DNA of 7,260 bases from contig CAYRXN010000002.1 of assembly GCA_964428275.1 (NCBI GenBank), positions 1 through 7,260 of the forward strand. Direction: 5' to 3'. Under the pieces are notes generated by a model that saw only the letters and a program-made list of their open reading frames with translations, was not told the DNA's origin and made no database searches. The DNA is from JALSRY01 sp964428275 (GTDB lineage Bacteria; Planctomycetota; Phycisphaerae; UBA1845; Fen-1342). Below, in pieces: positions 1 through 5,851 of the stretch (its first letter is position 1; every line of letters starts with the position of its first letter). Both the position numbers and the translations under genes were made by a program.

Positions 1-2103
1 CGGGCCGGCGGCGGCGCCGCCGCTGCCGCCGTACTCGACGATCGCCGCGATGGCGTACACCTTGCCGCGCGGGCTGGCCCCCCGCGGCGTGTCGCGCGGT
101 TGCGTGTAGCCGATGAACCACGCGTGCGAGGGCAGCCTGTCGTTGATATCGAGCAGCGGGAAGCGCTCGCACGTGCGGTAGCCGACGATCTTGGGCTTGG
201 GGTCGGGGTAGGGCTTGAGGATGTCCTCGCGGATCAGCCCTCCCACCACCGTTTCGCGGTGGCCGTCGGGCCACTCGAGGAACCAGCGGCGTTTGATCGG
301 ACGGGCCGCGGCCTGGGCGGAGCCCGTCTTGCCGCACAGGCAGTAGTCGGGGTCGTCGAGCCGGGCGTGTTTGTAGGCGGTGGCGCCGCGCTCGTTCACG
401 ACGCGCCACATGCCCTTGCGCAGGACGCGCAGATAGCGGTCGTCGAACTCGACCGTCTCCGCGGGTGGTGCCCCGTCGGCGGCGTCTCCGAGCAGCAGTC
501 GCACGGGCGTCCAGCGTCCCGTGGCGACCGTCGCGGCGACATTGGCGGCCTGGAGCGGCGTGGCGGCGACTTCGCCCTGTCCGATCGCGAAGTTCCACGC
601 GTCGGCCGGACGAACGTGCGGATCGGATCGGCGACGGCTGCGGATCCACTCCGGCGTCGGGACGATCCCCCGGCTTTCCTCGATCAGACCGGTTCCCTGC
701 GTTCGTCCGAGGCCGAAGCGCGCGAACCACTCGCACAGTCGCGCCACGCCGAGCCGATCCCCGATCGTGTAGAAGTAGATGTTGCACGAGTTGCGCAGGG
801 CGTCGGTGGCGGTCTGCGGCCCGTGCGTGGCGTGGTACATGTTGTAGATCCAGCAGCGGAAGCGGTTGGGGTGTTCGGGCCGGAAGATGCCGTCACAGAC
901 GATGGTCGCATCGGGCGTGACGACGCCGTCGGCCAGGGCGCCGTAGAGCGCGATCACCTTGCAGGTCGAGCCGGGCGGGTAGATGCCCGCGACGGCCCGG
1001 AAGCGGGTCGGCATCCAGCGGGCGTCGCGGATCATCTCGCCGTAGCGACTGCGGTACTCGTCGTAGCGATAGGCCGGATAGCTCACCAGCGCGAGCACCT
1101 CGCGCGTGGCGGCGTCGATGACCACGGCCGCCCCGCCGCAGGGGTTTTCGCTGTGGTCCACCGCCTGCTGAAGGATCGCGTACACGCGGTCCTGGATTTC
1201 GGCGTCGATCGTGAGGCGCACATCGCCGCCGCGAACCGGGTCGAGGCGTTCGATGACACTGCGGTCGAAGTCCTCGATGATGCGGCCGCGCGTGCCGCGC
1301 AGCGTGAGCTCGGCGAGGCGTTCGACGCCGCTGACGCCGCAGCGATCTCCCGCCCGCAGTCCGCGGAGTTCGTCGTCGCGCAGCGGATCGCGTTCGATCC
1401 GTTCGGGAGCGGCCGAACCGACGCGGCCGAGCACGTGTACGAGGCTGTCGGCGTGTTGCGCCACGCGCCGCGCGCTGGGTACGACCCGCAGCCAGGGGTT
1501 GCGCGGTTCCAGCTCGACCCGGATCGCCAGGGCCTCGCGTTCGTCCACGCCCCCCACCAGCGTATGAAACGTGTGTTCCTCCGCGATTTCCTCGATGATC
1601 GGCGAGCGCTGGCGCACGAACGCCTTGACGCGTTCGACGCGGGTCTTGATCCGCCGCGCCTGCGCGCGGAGCTGCTCGGGGCGGCGGCCGCACAACGCGC
1701 CGAGCCGCTGCCAGAGCTGTTCGATGCGTTGGCGCAGGTCGGCGGCGATTCGGCGGGTGGACAAGTTCGCGGGATAGCGACCGCGTTTGCGCAGCGTGCG
1801 TGCCACGGCGTGCAGGTAGGCCCGGGTGGCCGGGGGCTCGTCCTCGCCGATGAGCAGGCTCAGCACTTCGTAGCGCACGGCGACATCGGACGTGGGCTGG
1901 TCCGCGACCATGACCCGTCCGTTGCGGTCGAGGATGCTGCCGCGGGGCGCGGCCAGATAGCGGACGGGCCGGGTGAGCATCCGGTCGGCGAGGGCCTCGT
2001 AGTAGTCGGCGCGAACGATCTGGATATCGACCAGGCGCACGACCACCAGCAGCGCAACGGCCGTCATCAGAATGACGAACCACTTGAGCCGTCTGGCAAA
2101 CAA
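1..2103 (-). CDS. mrdA: Penicillin-binding protein 2 (MrdA), elongation-specific peptidoglycan transpeptidase, 3'-truncated
   Basis: Class B PBP that cross-links peptidoglycan in the periplasm during cell elongation, normally partnered with the RodA glycosyltransferase. 701 codons are visible; the end lies beyond the left edge. A short cytoplasmic N-terminus (MFARRLK) precedes one membrane segment (about residues 7-22). The pedestal region has APRGSILDRNG (residues 51-61) and a GVSGVE...LRGTRG block (about 255-272). All three transpeptidase motifs are present: S379-T-C-K382 (nucleophile S379, within PPGSTCK), S439-C-N441, and K592-T-G594 followed by SAQ. HAWF starts at residue 660 and VEYGGSGG lies close to the window edge, so few residues should be missing. 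The TTG start at 2103 is chosen because GGAGG lies six bases upstream and the next in-frame ATG (residue 13) would cut the membrane helix. Unusual: an Arg-rich helical stretch at about 95-170 and a long KTG-to-HAWF interval. FtsI/PBP3 is the alternative, but the APRGSILDRNG and C-terminal patterns favour PBP2. Confidence 0.93.
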   Translation of the reverse strand, partial: MFARRLKWFVILMTAVALLVVVRLVDIQIVRADYYEALADRMLTRPVRYLAAPRGSILDRNGRVMVADQPTSDVAVRYEVLSLLIGEDEPPATRAYLHAVARTLRKRGRYPANLSTRRIAADLRQRIEQLWQRLGALCGRRPEQLRAQARRIKTRVERVKAFVRQRSPIIEEIAEEHTFHTLVGGVDEREALAIRVELEPRNPWLRVVPSARRVAQHADSLVHVLGRVGSAAPERIERDPLRDDELRGLRAGDRCGVSGVERLAELTLRGTRGRIIEDFDRSVIERLDPVRGGDVRLTIDAEIQDRVYAILQQAVDHSENPCGGAAVVIDAATREVLALVSYPAYRYDEYRSRYGEMIRDARWMPTRFRAVAGIYPPGSTCKVIALYGALADGVVTPDATIVCDGIFRPEHPNRFRCWIYNMYHATHGPQTATDALRNSCNIYFYTIGDRLGVARLCEWFARFGLGRTQGTGLIEESRGIVPTPEWIRSRRRSDPHVRPADAWNFAIGQGEVAATPLQAANVAATVATGRWTPVRLLLGDAADGAPPAETVEFDDRYLRVLRKGMWRVVNERGATAYKHARLDDPDYCLCGKTGSAQAAARPIKRRWFLEWPDGHRETVVGGLIREDILKPYPDPKPKIVGYRTCERFPLLDINDRLPSHAWFIGYTQPRDTPRGASPRGKVYAIAAIVEYGGSGGAAAGP

Positions 2104-2109
2104 GGTGCG

Positions 2110-2114
2110 CCTCC
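2110..2114 (-). promoter_or_regulatory. Shine-Dalgarno site deciding the TTG start of mrdA
   Basis: GGAGG on the minus strand, six bases before TTG at 2103. No ATG or GTG in the same frame is similarly placed, so this site is the main reason for choosing the TTG start. Confidence 0.75.
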
Positions 2115-2167
2115 GTGCGTAGGTGGCCAGCTCGCCCGGGCGTATCGGGTGGCCGCCGGATACGCGG

Positions 2168-2176
2168 ATTGTACCA
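2168..2176 (-). promoter_or_regulatory. Candidate extended -10 promoter for mrdA
   Basis: The minus strand reads TGG-TACAAT: a TGn extension directly before a TACAAT -10 hexamer (2173-2168). No convincing -35 lies 16-18 bases upstream, which fits an extended -10 promoter. Transcription would start near 2161, giving a leader of roughly 58 bases before the TTG. The start site is inferred, not shown. Confidence 0.45.
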
Positions 2177-2254
2177 CGAACGTCCGGTTGTGCCGCGAAG
2201 GGGCCGGCGAGGCCGCGCGACCGGCCGGGGGACGATTTCTTGCCGGCGGGAGCT

Positions 2255-2282
2255 TTTCCACCTGCGAAACGGGTTGTATACT
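2255..2282 (+). promoter_or_regulatory. Candidate sigma70-type promoter for the tRNA gene
   Basis: TTTCCA (2255-2260; four of six matches to TTGACA) is followed by a 16-base spacer and TATACT (2277-2282; five of six matches to TATAAT). Transcription would begin near 2289, about 46 bases before the mature tRNA, so RNase P would have to remove a 5' leader. The position fits the tRNA well. This promoter is divergent from the mrdA promoter in the same spacer. Confidence 0.5.
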
Positions 2283-2290
2283 CCTGCGTC

Positions 2291-2328
2291 GTTGCTCACG
2301 GTCCGCGGCCCCGGACGGTCCGGGCAAC
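2291..2328 (+). other. Palindromic leader upstream of the tRNA
   Basis: GTTGC (2291-2295) is complementary to GCAAC (2324-2328). Between them lies a 13-base palindrome, CCGGAC-G-GTCCGG (2311-2323), and ACGGTCC occurs twice (2298-2304 and 2315-2321). If the upstream promoter is used, this would form a hairpin in the tRNA precursor leader. It could instead be a protein-binding dyad. No T-run follows, so it is not an intrinsic terminator. Confidence 0.35.
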
Positions 2329-2334
2329 AGCCCC

Positions 2335-2409
2335 GGTGGCGTAGCTCAGCTGGTTCAGAGCACCGGATTCATAACCCGGAGGTCGTCGGTTCAAGTCCGA
2401 CCGCCACCA
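2335..2409 (+). tRNA. tRNA with CAU anticodon (elongator tRNA-Met, or tRNA-Ile2)
   Basis: A complete cloverleaf can be folded by hand. The acceptor stem GGTGGCG (2335-2341) pairs with CGCCACC (2402-2408) in seven perfect pairs. The D stem is GCTC (2344-2347)/GAGC (2358-2361). The anticodon stem is CCGGA (2363-2367)/CCCGG (2375-2379) with an A-C mismatch at its loop end. The loop is TTCATAA with anticodon CAT at 2370-2372. The variable loop is AGGTC; the T stem is GTCGG/CCGAC with loop TTCAAGT. The discriminator base is A2409. CCA is not encoded (TTTT follows), so a CCA-adding enzyme is needed. A paired 1-72 position and the lack of three consecutive G-C pairs at the anticodon-loop end argue against initiator tRNA. 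Met elongator and lysidine-modified Ile2 cannot be separated by eye. Confidence 0.95.
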
Positions 2410-2451
2410 TTTTCCCCTCCCCCGCCCGAGATCGGCCGGTCCTCCGCGCCG

Positions 2452-5400
2452 CTATTCGGGATTCGAGCGTGCCGACCACTTGAGGATCGCGGCCCGCGAC
2501 GTGCGCCCGTCGATGCGGGCCTCGATGGGCAGGTCGAGGCGAATGTGACGGATGAACTCCGTTTCCGTTTCCGCCGGCTGCTGCGCAAGCCATTTCCAGT
2601 CCACAAAATCGCTCGTGGATGCCCCGCCCACGGTCAGGTAAGCGACCCCCACGGAGGTGAGGTTGTGGAAGAAGTGGCTGCCCTGGCTCGGGTCCACCAT
2701 GAAGTTCTCGAGCGAGGCTTCCACGATGACGCGCGCAGCCGACACCTGCCCCCAGTTCACCGGAATACCGAGCCAGTGGTTCGACGATCCCCAGCGCCCG
2801 AGCCCGATCAGGAGGTAGGGTCGCCCCTCCGAACGCAGTTTTTCGTTGACGTCGGCCACCTGCTCGGCGATCTGCCGGGTCTGGGCCGCGTCGAATGCGT
2901 CCGGACGGACGTAGACGATGTCGGTCAGGCCGTCGATCACGCCGTTGCCCAGCGCCTGACTGCTGCGGCAGATCATGAAGTCCTCGGGGATGGCGTCGAT
3001 CTCGACGGGCTCGTAGTCTCCGCCGGCCCCATAGGGACGCATCTGGAGGATGGCGAACTCGCGCGGACGGGATTCGAGGTTCACCGCGAATTCGATCTCG
3101 ACCGGTCCGCTCATGCTCTCGCGGCCCATGTCCAACACGTCGCACAGGATCCTGGCCAGCGGGAAGATTTCCGCCTTGAGGACATGCGCGAAGGTCACGG
3201 CGCGGACCCCCGGGCGGCTGATGCCATCGTAGAAGCAGTGGTTCTCGTGCGACCACACCGAGCCGATCGGCTGAAGTGTTCCATGACGCTCCGCGTCTTC
3301 GAGCTCGAGTCGGCTGATCACGGTCGAGAGTCCCGGCTGGTCGCCGGCCCCTTGGTTGCTGCTGTGCAGGTCGATCGCGAAGAAGCCGCGCTGGGAATGG
3401 TCGAGGAACTGCTCGCCGTGCGCCAGTTGCGGCAGGACCTGCGGGTGCGCCGGGCAGAATCGCAGCGCCTCGCCGCCTTCGGCGACCATCTGGCCCAGCC
3501 CCAGCACGACGCTGGCGACGCCCTCTTCCGGCTTCATGTGACCAAAGGGGTAGAAGTTGTAGGAGCGCACCACGCCGGCGAAGCTGGGATAGAAGTAGTG
3601 CTCGTGCCGGTTGCCGACGATCTGCTGGAGAATGACGCCCATGCGCTGCTCCTCGATCCGATAGGGCGTGGATTCGAGGTAGCGCCGGGCGACATCGTAG
3701 AACGTCGAAGCGTACACGAGCTTGACCGCCGTACACAGCTCGCGCAGGCGGTCTTCGTCGTCCGGGGCGTTGTTGGCGATCATGTGCGTGTCGTACACGC
3801 CCGCGAAGGGGTGGAACTGCGAGTCTTCGAGCAGACTCGACGAGCGGACCGCGATGGGATAGTGGACGTGACGGAGGTAGACGCGCAGGTCCTCGACGAC
3901 GTGGGCCGGCAGCTCGGCGTTGAGGAACGCCGCCCGCACCCAGTCGTCGTCCGCGTTGACGAGCACCGTCCGGCGCAACCGGTTGCGGTCGAGAAACTCG
4001 TCGAAGATGTCCGTGCCGATCACGACCGAACGCGGCACGTAGATGCGTACGTCCTCGTACTTGCGGTCGAGCTGGGTGCGGGCCAGCATCGCGTCGAAAA
4101 ACGCCAGTCCGCGTGCCTTGCCGCCCAGGCTCCCCTCGCCGATGCGCGCAAAGCGCGTGTCGGACGTGAAGTGCTTGCGGGAGAAATCCTCGACCAGTCC
4201 GCGCCGGTTGCGTCCCAGCGTCTCCTCGATCGCCTCGACCAGGTAATTGCGCACCGCCTCGGCGTCGGCGAATTCGGATCGCTTGCGGGCGCGCAGGTGG
4301 CGCGCCAGCTCGAATTCCGTACGGGCCCGCAGCCAGTTCGAAAAATGGTCACGCCGGGAGTGATAGTCGATCGACTCGCCGGGGACCGTGGGCAGCACCT
4401 CCTTCATCGACAGCAGATCGGGGGCCCGCCCCACGATCGTCCCGTCGGGCAGCCGGAAGACGAAGTCGCCGAAGCCGAAGTTGTTGAGCATGAAGTCGCG
4501 CAGGTCGTGCAGGAGCGTGCGCGAGCGTTTGTGCAGGAAGCTGCACTGGACGGTTTCGGCCAGCGTCCGGTTGCGCGGGTCCGACGATTCGAGCAGCACC
4601 GGCAGGTCGGGCATTTCCGATTTGATATGGCGGATCAGCTCGATGCCCGCCTGCGGATCGTGTCGCCCCGCCCTCGGGAACGCGACGTCGGTAATGAGTC
4701 CGAACAGATAGTCGCGGTAGCGTTGATAGAGCTCCAGCCCCTCTTCGTAACTGCCGCCGACGAGGATCTTGGGGCGTGCCCGAAGCCGCAGCAGCTTCTG
4801 CATGCTGTTGAGACCGTCCTGCATGACCGACCGCGTTTGCTTGACCAGCTCGCTGTAGAGCGCCGGCAGCAGCGATGACCGATAGCGCAGCGAATCTTCG
4901 ACCAGGATGATGACGCCCACGCCACCGATGCGGGTGTCATAGTCGGCGTTCCAGCGGTCCTCGATGACCTTGACGATCGCGAGAAACAGCTTGGCGTCAC
5001 CCTGCCAGACGTAGATGTCGTCGAAGTTGAGCTGCTCGCGGCGGTCGCCCAGGCGTGTCAGTTCCAGCTCGTTGCTGATCAGCAGCACGAGAGGCACGCG
5101 TGGGGCCGTTTCGCGCATCGCCTGGCTGAACCGGCAGATATCCGCCCCGCTGGCCCGCGGCATCGTAATGACGAGATCGAAGTTGCCGTTCTCGACGGCG
5201 GCCAGCGCCTCCTCACCGGTCGCCACGCGCGTCAGCGCGGGCGCATGGCTGAGCCCGAGATCGACGTACTCCGACGAGATCATCTCCGTCAACAGGCCGT
5301 CTTCTTCGAGAATGAACGACTCATACGCGCTGGACACGAGGAGCACGTTCTCGACCCGGCGGCGCATCAAGTAGGGGAAACGCCCCAGACGCCAGTCGTG

Positions 5401-5463
5401 TCCCCCCGAGGAATCGACCACGTCCGCGGGAGCTTCCCGCCTGTCATCATTGTCGCTGCGCAT
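2452..5463 (-). CDS. Receiver-receiver-PPDK/PEP-synthase-type ATP-grasp protein with uncharacterised C-terminal domain
   Basis: Complete 1003-residue, probably cytoplasmic protein (no signal peptide or membrane helix seen). Residues 38-135 are a degenerate receiver-like fold: VSS (43-45) replaces the acidic pair, and DLVITMP (96-102) lacks the phospho-acceptor Asp. Residues 183-327 are a second receiver with E189/D190, D259, S293 and K312, the usual active-site set. Residues 441-810 match the PPDK/PEP-synthase nucleotide-binding domain: Gly-rich loop GEGSLGGKA with K449, R540-SSSLLED, MGVILQQIVG (608-617), GLGQMV (655-660), EIEF with E791, and LQMRP with Q807. The usual phosphohistidine swivel and PEP barrel are absent. 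Instead, residues 828-945 carry GLGRWGSS, WLGIPV and DPSQGSHFFHNLTS. Similar proteins are, from memory, annotated in Bacteroidetes only as PEP/pyruvate-binding proteins; substrate unknown. The ATG at 5463 has a weak GGAA site; Met33 (5367) is an alternative start. The stop is TAG. Confidence 0.9.
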   Translation of the reverse strand: MRSDNDDRREAPADVVDSSGGHDWRLGRFPYLMRRRVENVLLVSSAYESFILEEDGLLTEMISSEYVDLGLSHAPALTRVATGEEALAAVENGNFDLVITMPRASGADICRFSQAMRETAPRVPLVLLISNELELTRLGDRREQLNFDDIYVWQGDAKLFLAIVKVIEDRWNADYDTRIGGVGVIILVEDSLRYRSSLLPALYSELVKQTRSVMQDGLNSMQKLLRLRARPKILVGGSYEEGLELYQRYRDYLFGLITDVAFPRAGRHDPQAGIELIRHIKSEMPDLPVLLESSDPRNRTLAETVQCSFLHKRSRTLLHDLRDFMLNNFGFGDFVFRLPDGTIVGRAPDLLSMKEVLPTVPGESIDYHSRRDHFSNWLRARTEFELARHLRARKRSEFADAEAVRNYLVEAIEETLGRNRRGLVEDFSRKHFTSDTRFARIGEGSLGGKARGLAFFDAMLARTQLDRKYEDVRIYVPRSVVIGTDIFDEFLDRNRLRRTVLVNADDDWVRAAFLNAELPAHVVEDLRVYLRHVHYPIAVRSSSLLEDSQFHPFAGVYDTHMIANNAPDDEDRLRELCTAVKLVYASTFYDVARRYLESTPYRIEEQRMGVILQQIVGNRHEHYFYPSFAGVVRSYNFYPFGHMKPEEGVASVVLGLGQMVAEGGEALRFCPAHPQVLPQLAHGEQFLDHSQRGFFAIDLHSSNQGAGDQPGLSTVISRLELEDAERHGTLQPIGSVWSHENHCFYDGISRPGVRAVTFAHVLKAEIFPLARILCDVLDMGRESMSGPVEIEFAVNLESRPREFAILQMRPYGAGGDYEPVEIDAIPEDFMICRSSQALGNGVIDGLTDIVYVRPDAFDAAQTRQIAEQVADVNEKLRSEGRPYLLIGLGRWGSSNHWLGIPVNWGQVSAARVIVEASLENFMVDPSQGSHFFHNLTSVGVAYLTVGGASTSDFVDWKWLAQQPAETETEFIRHIRLDLPIEARIDGRTSRAAILKWSARSNPE

Positions 5464-5517
5464 GGTGGTTTCCGTTGCCAGAGATTCGTCGTCCGCGGCC
5501 GCAGCCGCCGTTGTCCG

Positions 5518-5523
5518 ATTCTA
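5518..5523 (-). promoter_or_regulatory. Weak -10-like box for the ATP-grasp gene
   Basis: TAGAAT on the minus strand, about 55 bases before the ATG. The hexamer 17 bases upstream (TCGCCG) is a poor -35 and there is no TGn extension. The true promoter may lie further right, which would place the hairpin at 5554-5582, and possibly the octamer array, in the transcript leader. Confidence 0.2.
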
Positions 5524-5553
5524 CGTGAGAGGGTGCGATTCGGCGACCGATCG

Positions 5554-5582
5554 GGCGGCCGGTGCGTCTCACGCCGGCCGCC
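5554..5582. repeat. Strong GC-rich inverted repeat (hairpin)
   Basis: GGCGGCCGG (5554-5562) is perfectly complementary to CCGGCCGCC (5574-5582). One G-T and one G-C pair extend it inward, giving about an 11-bp stem with a 7-base loop. No T-run follows on either strand, so it does not look like an intrinsic terminator. It lies in the upstream region of the leftward ATP-grasp gene. Confidence 0.6.
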
Positions 5583-5618
5583 GTCTCCGGCAATCCGATC
5601 GTTGCCCCGTTGCCTCCG

Positions 5619-5682
5619 TCCCTGCGTCCCTTTGTCCCTTTGTCCCTTGATCCCTCAATCCCTGAATCCCTCGGTCCCGCCG
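5619..5682. repeat. Tandem array of eight 8-bp units, consensus TCCCTNNR, with eight minus-strand GGG tracts
   Basis: Units begin at 5619, 5627, 5635, 5643, 5651, 5659, 5667 and 5675 with no slippage. TCCC is invariant, TCCCT holds in seven of eight, and the last three bases vary (GCG, TTG, TTG, TGA, CAA, GAA, CGG). The preceding eight bases (5611-5618) are a degenerate ninth copy. The minus strand therefore carries eight GGG tracts separated by five bases each, which meets the usual G-quadruplex pattern (four G3 tracts, loops of 1-7). It lies in the spacer shared by two divergent genes. Confidence 0.85.
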
Positions 5683-5711
5683 TTCTCTTGGCTGCGGTCC
5701 GAGGCCGCGAC

Positions 5712-5739
5712 GCGTGGCGACACGGAGACTCTGCCACGC
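5712..5739. repeat. Inverted repeat upstream of the rocA promoter
   Basis: GCGTGGC (5712-5718) and GCCACGC (5733-5739) are perfect complements separated by 14 bases (21 bases centre to centre, about two helical turns). It ends 35 bases before the rocA -10 box, a position typical of activator or repressor sites. Operator function is inference; it could also be a chance dyad in GC-rich DNA. Confidence 0.35.
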
Positions 5740-5771
5740 CTCTCAGTCCCCACGCCGGTCGCCGGGACAGG

Positions 5772-5780
5772 TGGTATACT
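5772..5780 (+). promoter_or_regulatory. Extended -10 promoter for rocA
   Basis: TGG-TATACT: a TGn extension followed by a -10 hexamer with five of six consensus matches. No recognisable -35 lies 16-18 bases upstream. Transcription would start near 5787, leaving a leader of about 73 bases before the ATG. No riboswitch-like fold or leader peptide was recognised in that leader. Confidence 0.5.
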
Positions 5781-5846
5781 ATCCGGCTCCCGCACGGCGA
5801 TAGCGCTGCGGAGGAACGAATCCGAACCCTGGTACGTTTTGCTTGC

Positions 5847-5851
5847 GGAGG
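5847..5851 (+). promoter_or_regulatory. Shine-Dalgarno site of rocA
   Basis: GGAGG eight bases before the ATG at 5860. A second in-frame ATG at 5866 would be 14 bases away, so 5860 is preferred. Confidence 0.75.

Noticed and set aside
2335..2409. Initiator tRNA-fMet
   Set aside because: The first acceptor pair is a normal G-C pair and the anticodon stem ends in an A-C mismatch rather than three G-C pairs.
2414..2427. G-rich minus-strand stretch just past the ATP-grasp stop as a G-quadruplex
   Set aside because: It has only three G-tracts (GGG, GGGGG, GGGG) with single-base interruptions, so the standard four-tract pattern is not met.
2410..2451. Bidirectional intrinsic terminator between the tRNA and the convergent ATP-grasp gene
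   Set aside because: TTTT follows the tRNA, but no stem-loop with a loop and a T-tract is visible in the 42 bases. GATCGGCCGGTC is a near-palindrome without a loop or T-run.
2115..2483. Small plus-strand ORF (122 codons) through the tRNA, containing a VGSSPTA-type peptide
   Set aside because: This peptide is the familiar translation of a tRNA T-arm and acceptor end. The region is explained by the tRNA.
4020..4352. Small out-of-frame ORFs inside the ATP-grasp gene
   Set aside because: They are Arg/Ser/Ala-rich frame shadows within a gene whose motifs are all in one frame, with no start signals.
100..4878. A 1592-codon open frame on the plus strand across mrdA, the tRNA and the ATP-grasp gene
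   Set aside because: It lies codon-for-codon antisense to both minus-strand genes, where a stop would need a TTA, CTA or TCA codon in the real gene. These are rare in GC-rich coding DNA. It also reads through a tRNA, has no Shine-Dalgarno site, and yields a low-complexity Arg/Ala/Val/Asp product.
5619..5682. CRISPR-like array
   Set aside because: Units are 8 bp with no distinct repeat and spacer, far below CRISPR dimensions, and no cas gene is present.
5447..5737. Minus-strand ORF of 96 codons with a GSRDKGTKGRRDGG peptide
   Set aside because: The peptide is simply the octamer array read in frame. The ORF overlaps the start of the ATP-grasp gene and has no ribosome binding site.
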